A DNA stretch of 51,210 nucleotides, taken from Chitinophagales bacterium (lineage in GTDB: Bacteria > Bacteroidota > Bacteroidia > Chitinophagales > JADIYW01). The notes below the pieces were generated by a model. That model did not search any database and had not been told where the DNA came from. It worked only from the letters and a program-made list of their open reading frames with translations. Positions within the stretch are counted from its first letter, which is position 1; every line of letters begins with the position of its first letter. A program made the translations under genes and the position numbers. The DNA lies in the NCBI GenBank assembly GCA_017984135.1, contig JAGNZZ010000005.1, positions 1 through 51,210 of the forward strand, in the 5' to 3' direction. This document shows positions 43,895 to 51,210 of the stretch, one piece after another.

Positions 43895-46573
43895 TTAATT
43901 GCCGCCAAGTCTAAATCCAACGGACTTTCTGAGTGATTCTTTCTGATATACAAATTCGGCTACATCTTCAAAAATGATGATATGTATGGCTTGTGTATTT
44001 CGTTCGGCTGAAGGAATTTTTGCCATTCTCAAATTTTGATTTTTGATGGCTTCGTCGATGGTTTGTCGTACGGTTCGTGCGTTGCCATAATACTTATCTC
44101 TATTTTTATACAACGCTGTAAAATAAGTTTCTAAATGTATTTTTGCGGTATCCTCTAATTGCAGGTCCTCTTTTTTTAAATACATCATGGCTATTTGCAT
44201 CATCTCATTTGAAGTATAATCTTCAAAGTGGAATTTTTTATCGAATCGAGAATTTAAGCCAGGATTTGCAGTTAGAAATTCATTCATATTATCAGGATAG
44301 CCAGCGGCAAATACTAAGAATTTTCCACGATTATCTTCCATGCGTTTGAGGATGGTACTAATGGCTTCAGCACCAAAATCATTTGGTGAGCCTTTTCCTT
44401 CAGTGAGTGCGTATGCTTCATCAATAAACAAAACGCCGCCCATGGCTTCATCAATTCTGGAAGCGGTTTTGATGGCGGTTTGGCCAATGAAACCTGCCAC
44501 TAATCCTTCTCGATCCGTTTCAACGGTATGGCCACGTTCCAAAATTCCTAAGGCTTTAAATATTTTTCCTAAAATGCGGGCAACTGTGGTTTTTCCGGTT
44601 CCTGGATTGCCTGTAAAAATGGAATGCAGTGAAAATTTATTTAATACATCTTTGCCTATTTCATTGTAATAACGAATTAAGTGAACCAATTCATCAATTT
44701 CTGTTTTGATGTTTTGCATGCCAGTTAATTCATTCAATTCATCCATGGCTAATTTAAGCTCATTTTCGTTGATTTCTAATTTAAGCTGTTTGCGTTTTGA
44801 GTCGGCAAATACTTTCACCATATCTTCTTTGGTGATGGTAGAAAGTGTTTCTTTAGATAATGTTTGTTGAGTTTCTTGGTTATTCATTAAGCGCAATGCC
44901 ATCAGCATTTTAGATTTATTAATGACGCCTTCTACAAAACGAGCATTTCCAAAATTTTTATTGCGATTTCTAAAAGCATCCGTAAGTTCTAATTTTAATG
45001 TTTTTCGCGCTTCTTCATCTATTTGTAATTTCAATTTATCGGCAATCGTAATTCCTATGTCGTATAGTTCTTCTGGCAAGTAATCATCAAAAATAAAATA
45101 CTGAGAAAAGCGCGATTTTAATCCAGGATTGGACTCAATAAATGCATTCATTTCTTTGGGATAGCCTGCCACAAAAATGGCAATATCGCCAGGTCCATCG
45201 CTCATTTCTTTTAATAAAATTTCGATAACTTCTTTGCCATAATCTCGGCTATCTTCGTTACTTCTTGCTAAGGAATACGCTTCATCAATAAATAAAATAC
45301 CTCCACGAGCTTCTTCAATTTGTTTTTGAGTTTTGGGTGCTGTTTGTCCGATGTATTCTCCCACTAAATCTACTCTATCTACTTCTAATACATGACCTAC
45401 TGATAGCAAGCCGAGTTTGTGATAAATTTTTCCCAACAAGCGCATTACAGTGGTTTTTCCGGTTCCGGGATTGCCGATAGCTACGCTATGAAGTGAAAAA
45501 CCGGAATCATCTTCCACGCCTTGTTCTTTACGCAGTTTATTAAAATTAATTAAGGTAATTTGGTCGCGAATGTGTTTTTTTACATTTTGCAAGCCAATTA
45601 ATTTATCGAGTTCTTCTAAGAGTTCTTCTAAGGATTTATTGTCGTATTTTGTTGCGCTATCATTTTCATTTTTGGCTACTGACACGGCTGGAGTCATGGC
45701 ATTTTGGGATGATTCAACTTCGCCTTCAATGAAGGTATCACCACAATCAAAAGTAGCGGCTGCCACTAAAGCATCCATAAATACAAGTTCTATAGTATAG
45801 CGATCATCTTTCCACGAGCCACCATCATCGGTTCCCCAACCAATATCAAAGGTGTAGGTCCAATCTCTTTTGCCCGTTTCAATTTTGCCGATTCTGGAGG
45901 TAACGGCTTTGTGCTGTCCAGCATCATCGTAGTAGTTGAGAAATAATTCATAATTCCATTCTAAATTAACAAGATTGGTAATTTTTATTTCTGCCCAAAG
46001 ATAACGGGTTTCTTTTTTAGAAATTTGTTTGTAATACGTTCTGGATTTAGGTTCTTGTTTCCAACCTTCAGCATCGCCGTGGTACAGCTTGATATATTCA
46101 ACGGAAAAGTAAGGATTTTTGGCAGCAGTAACGGCACCCACATCATTTACATAAAATTTTTGAGTGCCTACTAATTGCTTGTCGATATAGGCTTCCCAAA
46201 CATACTCGCCTTTAATCCAAAATGCGCCTGGTTCGGTATTTCCCCAACCATCTCTTACATAAATTATGTTTTCTTCTTTTGATACATCTATGTCTTTGTC
46301 TAAGCTACAAAGTTGCTCACGTTTTCCATTGGTAATTTCAATGGCTTTTAAGGTGACTTTACATTTCCAGTTTTCTTCATCAAATAATTTATTATAAAAT
46401 GCAAATTCACAACGCAAATAGGTGGTTTCTGCTTTATCAAAAACCGTTCTGTATTTTTTGACAGCATTTGCCATCCATTCATCAGAACTATAAACGAGTA
46501 AACTTTTAAGTTTGTACTTTATAAAGTTTCTATCGTCATTTTTATTATCGTCATCTTTATTTCCAAAAAACAT
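43895..46573 (-). CDS. Double AAA+ ATPase (CbxX/CfqX type) with duplicated N-terminal beta modules
   Basis: 892-aa protein. Two AAA modules of the CbxX/CfqX family are seen: Walker A GNPGTGKT at 367-374 and 655-662; Walker B ILFIDEA at 426-432 and VLFIDEA at 714-720; and arginine-finger region NPGLKSRF (488) and NPGLNSRF (776). Each is followed by a small helical lid with FGNARFVEGV or YGNARTVRQT. Residues about 45-145 and 185-280 are related to each other: ETTYLRCEFAFYNK/ETRYLWAEIKITNL, DGWGNTEPGAFWIKGEYVWEAYID/GWGTDDGGSWKDDRYTIELVFMD. They appear to be a duplicated beta-sandwich module. No signal peptide. CbxX is a Rubisco activase, but no Rubisco gene is near; the client is unknown. Confidence 0.9.
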   Translation of the reverse strand: MFFGNKDDDNKNDDRNFIKYKLKSLLVYSSDEWMANAVKKYRTVFDKAETTYLRCEFAFYNKLFDEENWKCKVTLKAIEITNGKREQLCSLDKDIDVSKEENIIYVRDGWGNTEPGAFWIKGEYVWEAYIDKQLVGTQKFYVNDVGAVTAAKNPYFSVEYIKLYHGDAEGWKQEPKSRTYYKQISKKETRYLWAEIKITNLVNLEWNYELFLNYYDDAGQHKAVTSRIGKIETGKRDWTYTFDIGWGTDDGGSWKDDRYTIELVFMDALVAAATFDCGDTFIEGEVESSQNAMTPAVSVAKNENDSATKYDNKSLEELLEELDKLIGLQNVKKHIRDQITLINFNKLRKEQGVEDDSGFSLHSVAIGNPGTGKTTVMRLLGKIYHKLGLLSVGHVLEVDRVDLVGEYIGQTAPKTQKQIEEARGGILFIDEAYSLARSNEDSRDYGKEVIEILLKEMSDGPGDIAIFVAGYPKEMNAFIESNPGLKSRFSQYFIFDDYLPEELYDIGITIADKLKLQIDEEARKTLKLELTDAFRNRNKNFGNARFVEGVINKSKMLMALRLMNNQETQQTLSKETLSTITKEDMVKVFADSKRKQLKLEINENELKLAMDELNELTGMQNIKTEIDELVHLIRYYNEIGKDVLNKFSLHSIFTGNPGTGKTTVARILGKIFKALGILERGHTVETDREGLVAGFIGQTAIKTASRIDEAMGGVLFIDEAYALTEGKGSPNDFGAEAISTILKRMEDNRGKFLVFAAGYPDNMNEFLTANPGLNSRFDKKFHFEDYTSNEMMQIAMMYLKKEDLQLEDTAKIHLETYFTALYKNRDKYYGNARTVRQTIDEAIKNQNLRMAKIPSAERNTQAIHIIIFEDVAEFVYQKESLRKSVGFRLGGN

Positions 46574-46660
46574 AGATTAAAGCTATGAAAAAATTTGAAT
46601 TTATGTTTCAATTTTTAAACAGCCACTTGTCGCAAGAAATTATATTGTTTTTATTCTTCT

Positions 46661-46668
46661 TATCTTTG
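46661..46668 (+). promoter_or_regulatory. -7 box of thiL
   Basis: TATCTTTG, exact consensus, ending 4 nt before the ATG of thiL at 46673. A leaderless transcript is predicted. Confidence 0.65.
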
Positions 46669-46672
46669 CGCT

Positions 46673-47713
46673 ATGGAAAAAACGAAACGCACAGAAATTT
46701 CATCCTTGGGTGAATTTGGTTTGATTGATAGAATTACAAAAAATATTGAATTGCAACACACCTCCACAATTAAAGGTATTGGTGATGATGCTGCTATTAT
46801 ACAGGCAGAAAAAACGCAAGTAATTACAACCGATATATTAGTGGAAGGCATTCATTTTGATTTGGTTTATACACCATTAAAACATTTAGGCTATAAAAGT
46901 GTGATTGTAAATCTTTCAGATGTATATGCCATGAATGCTATTCCAAAACAAATTTTAGTGTCTTTGGCTATTTCCAATCGTTTTTCAGTAGAAGCCATTG
47001 AAGAAATTTATGAAGGCATAAAATTGGCGTGCAAAAAATATAAGGTGGATTTAATTGGTGGTGATACGACGGCATCTCAAAAAGGACTAATTATAAATGT
47101 GGTGGCGATTGGTGAACAAGAAAAGGAAAAAATAGTAAGCAGAAATTCCGCCAAAGAAGGCGATTTACTTTGTGTTTCCGGCGATTTAGGTGCCGCTTAT
47201 ATGGGATTAACTATGTTACAACGCGAAAAACAAGTTTTTTTAAATGCACCGGAAGCAAGTATTGATTTGTCGGGAAATGATTTTATTGTGGGCAAACAAT
47301 TAAAACCGGAAGCAAGAAAAGATGTGATTGAATTTTTCGCCGAACAAAACATAGTGCCAACGTCCATGATTGATATTTCGGATGGCTTGAGTTCTGAAAT
47401 TTTGCATATTTGTAAGCAAAGCAATGTAGGTTGTCAATTAAATGAAGATGCGGTTCCGATTGCCAGCGAAACCTATAATAAAGCCTTAGAGTTCGGTATT
47501 GACCCAATCAATTGTGCGCTGAGTGGTGGTGAAGATTATGAATTGTTATTTACCATATTACCCAGCGACCGAACCAAAGTGAAACAACATCCGGATATAA
47601 GTATTATTGGTGAAATTTTAGACTCCAATTTAGGCGTAAAATTATTTACCAAAGGTGGCAATTACCATGATATCATTTCTTTGGGTTGGAATAGTTTAAA
47701 AGACGAAGATTAA
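46673..47713 (+). CDS. thiL: Thiamine-monophosphate kinase
   Basis: 346-aa enzyme that phosphorylates thiamine phosphate to thiamine diphosphate with ATP, the last step of vitamin B1 cofactor synthesis. Motifs seen are LGEFGLIDRIT, GIGDDAAII (metal-binding Asp pair), TDILVEGIHFDL, GYKSVIVNLSDVYAMNA, DLIGGDTTAS, and DISDGLSSEILHI. The order and length are those of ThiL of the PurM-like superfamily. It is divergent from the AAA gene and convergent with the amidotransferase gene, with only 7 bp between the two stop codons. Confidence 0.97.
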   Translation: MEKTKRTEISSLGEFGLIDRITKNIELQHTSTIKGIGDDAAIIQAEKTQVITTDILVEGIHFDLVYTPLKHLGYKSVIVNLSDVYAMNAIPKQILVSLAISNRFSVEAIEEIYEGIKLACKKYKVDLIGGDTTASQKGLIINVVAIGEQEKEKIVSRNSAKEGDLLCVSGDLGAAYMGLTMLQREKQVFLNAPEASIDLSGNDFIVGKQLKPEARKDVIEFFAEQNIVPTSMIDISDGLSSEILHICKQSNVGCQLNEDAVPIASETYNKALEFGIDPINCALSGGEDYELLFTILPSDRTKVKQHPDISIIGEILDSNLGVKLFTKGGNYHDIISLGWNSLKDED

Positions 47714-47720
47714 GCATTGT

Positions 47721-48437
47721 TTATTGCAATAGCAATTGCATTAACAACAACAATATTTTTTTGTTTTCTTCGACTTCTGTTTTAAGTTTATTTGTTATTG
47801 TTTCTTCCGATTGGATGAAATCAGAAAGTATTAATTCCTCGCGGCAATTATCAATAATTTGATGGATGGAAGTAGCATCCATTTCAATGTGGAACTGCAA
47901 AGCTAAAACATTATTATTGTATAAAAATGCTTGGTTAACACATGCATTAGTGGATGCCAAATGTATCGCATTTGCTGGCAAATCAAAGGTTTCGCCATGC
48001 CAATGAAATACCGTTTTTTCGTGAAATAAATCTTGGATTTGATGCGCTAAATTGGAAATAGGATGTGCCACATTTATTGGCTTTTGCAATGTAAAATAGC
48101 CTATTTCTTTATTTTTATTTTTATATACTTTTGCACCTAAAACATGCGCAATTAATTGTGCGCCCAAACAAATTCCTATTACTTTTTTATTGGATTGTAT
48201 GGCTTTTAATATAAACTCTTTCTCCTTTTTTAACCAAAAAAAATCGACTTCATCGTGTACACTCATTGGTCCACCAAAAACCAATAATATATCAAAATCA
48301 TCTATTGCTGGAAGTGGTTCATTTTTATATAATTGGGTGGATGTATGTTGGATATTCTTTTCTCTTATCCAATCCTTAAACATACCTAATCCTTCAAATG
48401 GTACGTGTTGCAGGTGATGAATTCTTATATGTTTCAT
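47721..48437 (-). CDS. Class I glutamine amidotransferase-like protein
   Basis: 238-aa GATase1 domain. The triad is visible: Cys90 in IGICLGAQLIAHVLGAKV, His183 and Glu185 in ALQFHIEMD. The nearby FGGPMSVHDE and FHWHGETFDLPANA match the family of free-standing amidotransferases (GuaA-like type, YfeJ-like). Substrate unknown. A -7 box TATATTTG (48455-48462) lies 17 nt before the ATG. It stands alone, convergent with thiL. Confidence 0.92.
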   Translation of the reverse strand: MKHIRIHHLQHVPFEGLGMFKDWIREKNIQHTSTQLYKNEPLPAIDDFDILLVFGGPMSVHDEVDFFWLKKEKEFILKAIQSNKKVIGICLGAQLIAHVLGAKVYKNKNKEIGYFTLQKPINVAHPISNLAHQIQDLFHEKTVFHWHGETFDLPANAIHLASTNACVNQAFLYNNNVLALQFHIEMDATSIHQIIDNCREELILSDFIQSEETITNKLKTEVEENKKILLLLMQLLLQ

Positions 48438-48454
48438 AATATGAAATTTAGTAT

Positions 48455-48462
48455 CAAATATA
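48455..48462 (-). promoter_or_regulatory. -7 box of the amidotransferase gene
   Basis: TATATTTG on the minus strand, exact TAnnTTTG, 17 nt before the ATG at 48437. No clear -33 element. Confidence 0.5.
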
Positions 48463-48545
48463 TGTTAACTGTGTTTTTTGGCATAACATTTTCTATAGTC
48501 ATAATGTTAAGTAAAAATATTAAGCACTAAACTAAATTATTTAAA

Positions 48546-49007
48546 ATGAAATCAATCAAAACAATTTTAATGGTAGTAGCGGTGATGGGATTATTTTCAA
48601 CCAGCTATGCTTGCAAAAGACACAAAAAAAACAAGAAAAACAAAGTGGAACAAACTGTTACAAACAATGCTAAAGCAACTTTGAACAAAGGTTGGAAATT
48701 AATGGAAATGAGAGATGGCGCCAACAGTATCAAAGATTTCTCTCGTGATGTAACTTTACAACTAAATACGAGAGAAAATGGATTAAATGGTCGTGGTCCG
48801 TGTAATTCCTATTTTGGTTCTTTTACGTCGGATTATGTTTCTACATTTAAAGCAACCAACGTAGGCAGCACAAAAATGTATTGTGAAGAAAGCATGAAAA
48901 ATGAAGATTTATTTTTTGCACATTTAGACCAAACTACTGCTTTTAAAATCATCAACGGAAAACTAAACCTATACAAAGGCGATCAATTATTGATGGTTTT
49001 TGAATAA
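48546..49007 (+). CDS. META-domain (HslJ-like) exported protein
   Basis: 153-aa exported protein. The signal peptide MKSIKTILMVVAVMGLFSTSYAC could end in a lipobox (SYAC is a weak one) or be cut by signal peptidase I. A Lys-rich linker (KRHKKNKKNK) follows. The META domain is recognised by WKLMEMRDG, LQLNTRENGLNGRGPCNSYFGSF, and MYCEESMKNEDLFFAHLDQTTAFKI...GKLNLYKGDQLLMVFE. The GxGPCNxYxG signature is diagnostic. It is divergent from the amidotransferase. HslJ-type proteins are linked to stress tolerance; the role here is open. Confidence 0.9.
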   Translation: MKSIKTILMVVAVMGLFSTSYACKRHKKNKKNKVEQTVTNNAKATLNKGWKLMEMRDGANSIKDFSRDVTLQLNTRENGLNGRGPCNSYFGSFTSDYVSTFKATNVGSTKMYCEESMKNEDLFFAHLDQTTAFKIINGKLNLYKGDQLLMVFE

Positions 49008-49016
49008 ACCATTTTC

Positions 49017-49024
49017 TATCTTTG
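49017..49024 (+). promoter_or_regulatory. -7 box of the TRIC/UPF0126 gene
   Basis: TATCTTTG, exact consensus, ending 4 nt before the ATG at 49029 and only 9 nt after the stop of the META gene. Confidence 0.6.
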
Positions 49025-49028
49025 TGGC

Positions 49029-49646
49029 ATGACATTTATTTATGCCATAGATATTGCCGGAACGTTTGTGTTCACTGTTTCAGGAGCATTAGCGGCATCC
49101 GACAAAAAACATCATCATGATATTTTTTCGGTCTTTTTTACCGGATTTATCACAGCAATCGGAGGTGGCACCATTCGAGATGTAACGCTAGGTGCTTATC
49201 CGGTTGCTTGGATTGATGATATCAATTATCTCTTAGCCATTTTTGCAGGTGTTTTATTTACACTATTATTTCGTAGGTACATTATTCGCATTTCGAGAAC
49301 ACTCAGTATTTTTGACACTATGGGCATGGCCATTTATGTGGTTTTAGGGGTTCAAAAAAGTATCTTATTTGAGGTAAATCTTTTAGCTGCCGTTGTATTA
49401 GGTATGATTTCTGGAATTTTTGGTGGTGTTATTAGAGATACCTTATTAAATGAAATTCCTTTAATTTTTAGAAAAGAAATGTATGCCACGCCTTGTTTAT
49501 TAGGCTCTACTTTATTTGTGGTACTTTATGTTTTAGATACTAATACCAATATCAACTTTATAAGTTGTGTTATTTTTATTGTGTTATTTAGATATTTGGC
49601 TGTACGTTATGCTTGGAGTTTACCTCGATTAACATTCAAAGAATAA
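49029..49646 (+). CDS. TRIC-family (UPF0126) cation channel protein
   Basis: 205-aa membrane protein with seven helices in two related halves, the layout of prokaryotic TRIC channels (formerly UPF0126, YadS/YvgT). Each half carries the glycine-rich kink motif: AIGGGTIRDVTLG at about residues 43-55 and GIFGGVIRDTLLNE in the second half. The His-rich segment KKHHHD lies after helix 1. TRIC channels conduct K+ and other monovalent cations. Its own promoter ends 4 nt before the ATG. Confidence 0.9.
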   Translation: MTFIYAIDIAGTFVFTVSGALAASDKKHHHDIFSVFFTGFITAIGGGTIRDVTLGAYPVAWIDDINYLLAIFAGVLFTLLFRRYIIRISRTLSIFDTMGMAIYVVLGVQKSILFEVNLLAAVVLGMISGIFGGVIRDTLLNEIPLIFRKEMYATPCLLGSTLFVVLYVLDTNTNINFISCVIFIVLFRYLAVRYAWSLPRLTFKE

Positions 49647-49655
49647 GCTTAAATA

Positions 49656-50126
49656 TCAATATTCCATCTTATTGATTTTATTTTTCCAATCTTCAAAAAC
49701 CAAATTTGCTTCTTCTCTTCCTATGGCAATCATTGGAATTCTTCTATCTTTTATTTCTAAAGGTATTTCATCATAAATAAAAGCATCATCAAAGCCAATA
49801 CTTTTTGCATCTTCGCGTGTATTAGCGAAATAGATTTTAGTTGGTCGAGCCCAATAAATAGCACCCAAACACATGGGGCAAGGCTCGCACGAAGTATAGA
49901 TTTCGCAACCTTCTAATTGAAAGGAATTTAGATTTTTACACGCATTTCTTATGGCCACAATTTCTGCATGTGCCGTTGGGTCATTCGATGAAGTGACTTG
50001 ATTAAATCCTTCACCCACAATTTCATTATTTTTTACAATAACACAACCAAACGGACCGCCTTTTCCATCTTGCATACCTATTTCGGATAGCTCAATGGCA
50101 CGTAGCATAAATTTATTTACTTCCAT
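49656..50126 (-). CDS. guaD: Guanine deaminase (cytidine-deaminase fold)
   Basis: 156-aa zinc deaminase converting guanine to xanthine. The zinc site is HAE (His53, Glu55) and PCPMC (Cys83, Cys86). The sequence between and after it is closer to Bacillus-type GuaD than to tRNA adenosine deaminase: TSSNDPTAHAEIVAIRNACK, TSCEPCPMCLGAIYWARP, IGFDDAFIYDEI, and the C-terminal swapped segment ending NKINKMEY. Length equals that of B. subtilis GuaD. It is convergent with the TRIC gene (9 bp) and lies 43 bp after metF. Confidence 0.93.
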   Translation of the reverse strand: MEVNKFMLRAIELSEIGMQDGKGGPFGCVIVKNNEIVGEGFNQVTSSNDPTAHAEIVAIRNACKNLNSFQLEGCEIYTSCEPCPMCLGAIYWARPTKIYFANTREDAKSIGFDDAFIYDEIPLEIKDRRIPMIAIGREEANLVFEDWKNKINKMEY

Positions 50127-50169
50127 TATACAATATAATTAATGGTGATGTTAAAAAAAAGAAAAACAA

Positions 50170-51126
50170 TTAAATGATTTCTTTACAGATAGCAGAAGTT
50201 GTTTTTACATCGCCCATCGTATAATAGTGCAAGCATGGAACACCGAATTTTACCAACTCTTTACTTTGTTGAATACACCATTCTATACCGACTTGTTTTA
50301 CTTCAACATCGTCTTTGCATTTGTGTACTTCTTTCACCAATGCTTCCGGAAGATTAATGAAAAATGCAGCCGGAATACTATTCAGTTGTCCTAATCTTGT
50401 TATCGGTTTTATGCCAGGAATTATAGGCACATTTATTCCCATTTTTCTACAATCTTCTACAAACTTAAAATACACATTATTATCGAAAAACATTTGTGTA
50501 ACGATGTAATCGCCACCGGCATCTATTTTCTGTTTTAAGTATTGCAAATCTTGTTCATAGTTGGCTGCTTCAAAATGCTTTTCGGGATAACCAGCCACGC
50601 CAATACAAAAATCTGTTTTCACCGGATTAATCAAATCATGATCTAAATAAGTACCGCAATTCATATTGTGGATTTGCTGTACTAAATCCAACGCAAATGG
50701 ATGCCCGTCTGGTTCCGGAACAAATTTTTTTTCCAATTTTCTAGCATCGCCACGAAGAGCTAAAATATTATGAATACCTAAAAACCCTAAGTCGATTAAA
50801 GCATTTTCCGTTTCTTCTTTGCTAAAACCTCCACATAAAAAATGAGGCACTGCTTCTACGTTATATCTATATTTAATCGCTGCACAAATACCTACTGTTC
50901 CGGGACGTTTACGCACGGCTACTTTTTCAAAATAACCTTCGGCAGTTTGTTTGTATTCAAACTCTTCTCTATGATAAGTTACATCAATAAATGGTGGTTT
51001 AAACTCCATTAATGGATCCAAAATTTTGGTAATGGCATCTATGCTTTTTCCTTTTAATGGCGGCAAAATCTCGAAAGAGACTAATGTTTTTTCTTTATTG
51101 CTGGTTAATATATCGGTTACTCTCAT
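50170..51126 (-). CDS. metF: 5,10-methylenetetrahydrofolate reductase
   Basis: 318-aa FAD enzyme that makes 5-methyltetrahydrofolate for methionine synthesis. Motifs seen are VSFEILPPLKGKS with the catalytic Glu, FIDVTYHREEF, RRPGTVGICAAI, HNILALRGDARK, DYIVTQMFFDNNVYFKFVEDCRKMGINVPIIPGIKPI. The ATG at 51126 (MRVTDILT) is preferred over an in-frame TTG 9 nt upstream. A TATCTTTA box (51160-51167) and a 21-bp-spaced repeat pair lie upstream at the window edge. It works in the same pathway as metZ at 32.3-33.5 kb. Confidence 0.96.
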   Translation of the reverse strand: MRVTDILTSNKEKTLVSFEILPPLKGKSIDAITKILDPLMEFKPPFIDVTYHREEFEYKQTAEGYFEKVAVRKRPGTVGICAAIKYRYNVEAVPHFLCGGFSKEETENALIDLGFLGIHNILALRGDARKLEKKFVPEPDGHPFALDLVQQIHNMNCGTYLDHDLINPVKTDFCIGVAGYPEKHFEAANYEQDLQYLKQKIDAGGDYIVTQMFFDNNVYFKFVEDCRKMGINVPIIPGIKPITRLGQLNSIPAAFFINLPEALVKEVHKCKDDVEVKQVGIEWCIQQSKELVKFGVPCLHYYTMGDVKTTSAICKEII

Positions 51127-51159
51127 TTTTTTCAAAAATCGAAACGAAATTAAGGAAAC

Positions 51160-51167
51160 TAAAGATA
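51160..51167 (-). promoter_or_regulatory. -7 box of metF
   Basis: TATCTTTA on the minus strand, last base off consensus, 33 nt before the ATG. The downstream repeat copy of the GTATTCGGG pair ends 13 bp before this box. Confidence 0.4.
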
Positions 51168-51180
51168 AATACCTAAACTT

Positions 51181-51210
51181 CCCGAATACTAAATAAAACC
51201 GCCCGAATAC
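51181..51210. repeat. CCCGAATAC direct repeats, 21 bp apart, upstream of metF
   Basis: CCCGAATAC at 51181-51189 and again at 51202-51210, period exactly 21 bp. In metF's direction each reads GTATTCGGG. The window ends at the second copy, so more copies may follow. The 11-mer TTAGTATTCGG is shared with the pair at 34841-34868. Confidence 0.8.

Noticed and set aside
36615..46573. AAA ATPase, DUF3089 and alpha-2-macroglobulin as an antiphage defence island
   Set aside because: No nuclease, NTPase-effector pair, toxin, helicase or mobile element is present; the A2M is an envelope protein and the spacers (57 and 110 bp) do not prove an operon.
47721..47745. Hairpin TGCAAT-AGCA-ATTGCA near the thiL/amidotransferase junction
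   Set aside because: No T-run follows on either strand and it lies inside the amidotransferase coding end.

Overview
The window comes from an AT-rich member of the Bacteroidota, most likely a Chitinophagia/Sphingobacteriia-type lineage. The family signs are a SusC/SusD pair, a C-terminal sorting domain of the type IX secretion class, a GldE/CorC-like protein next to LptC and a PpiD-like isomerase, DUF2480, DUF3089 and DUF4292 proteins, and almost no Shine-Dalgarno sequences. Promoters carry the Bacteroidota -7 box (TAnnTTTG, most often TATCTTTG), sometimes with a TTG -33 element 18-21 bp upstream. MqnC points to the futalosine route to menaquinone. The exact genus cannot be read from this sequence.

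Layout. 1-5200 (minus): an ATP synthase operon, atpB-E-F-H-A-G, without beta and epsilon. 5300-11240 (minus): a four-gene SusC/SusD outer-membrane uptake locus with two small lipoproteins and no enzyme. 11490-12614 (minus): mqnC, divergent from two M16 peptidase genes and a gliding/T9SS-type surface protein (plus, 12723-17128). 17143-30494 (minus): envelope genes. They are a lytic transglycosylase, DUF2480, a PpiD-like foldase, a GldE-like CBS protein, LptC, an EnvC-like LytM protein, a DUF4292 lipoprotein, a TPR protein, dUTPase, a polysaccharide flippase and a nitrilase-like membrane-anchored protein without its cysteine. 30498-33938 (minus): a GIY-YIG gene fused head-on to the terminator of a tRNA-Phe gene, a membrane protein, metZ and an OsmC-like protein. 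34055-36421 (minus): an outer-membrane barrel, then an ArsR / SRPBCC / broken VOC / SRPBCC cluster. 36615-46573 (minus): a very large alpha-2-macroglobulin, a DUF3089 hydrolase and a double-AAA ATPase. 46673-51126: thiL, a class I glutamine amidotransferase, a META-domain protein, a TRIC/UPF0126 channel, guanine deaminase and metF.

Most of the window is housekeeping and envelope biology. There is no CRISPR array, phage, insertion sequence or integrase. The less ordinary content is: a class of promoters whose -7 box lies exactly 4 nt before the start codon (predicted leaderless mRNAs); 21-bp-spaced GTATTCGG direct repeats before both metF and an outer-membrane protein gene; a 2+2 architecture in the AAA protein (two duplicated beta-rich modules plus two AAA modules); a pseudo-nitrilase; a run of TTG start codons in 22.5-29.3 kb; and short tandem repeats in spacers between co-oriented genes. 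No stretch longer than about 300 bases lacks a gene.
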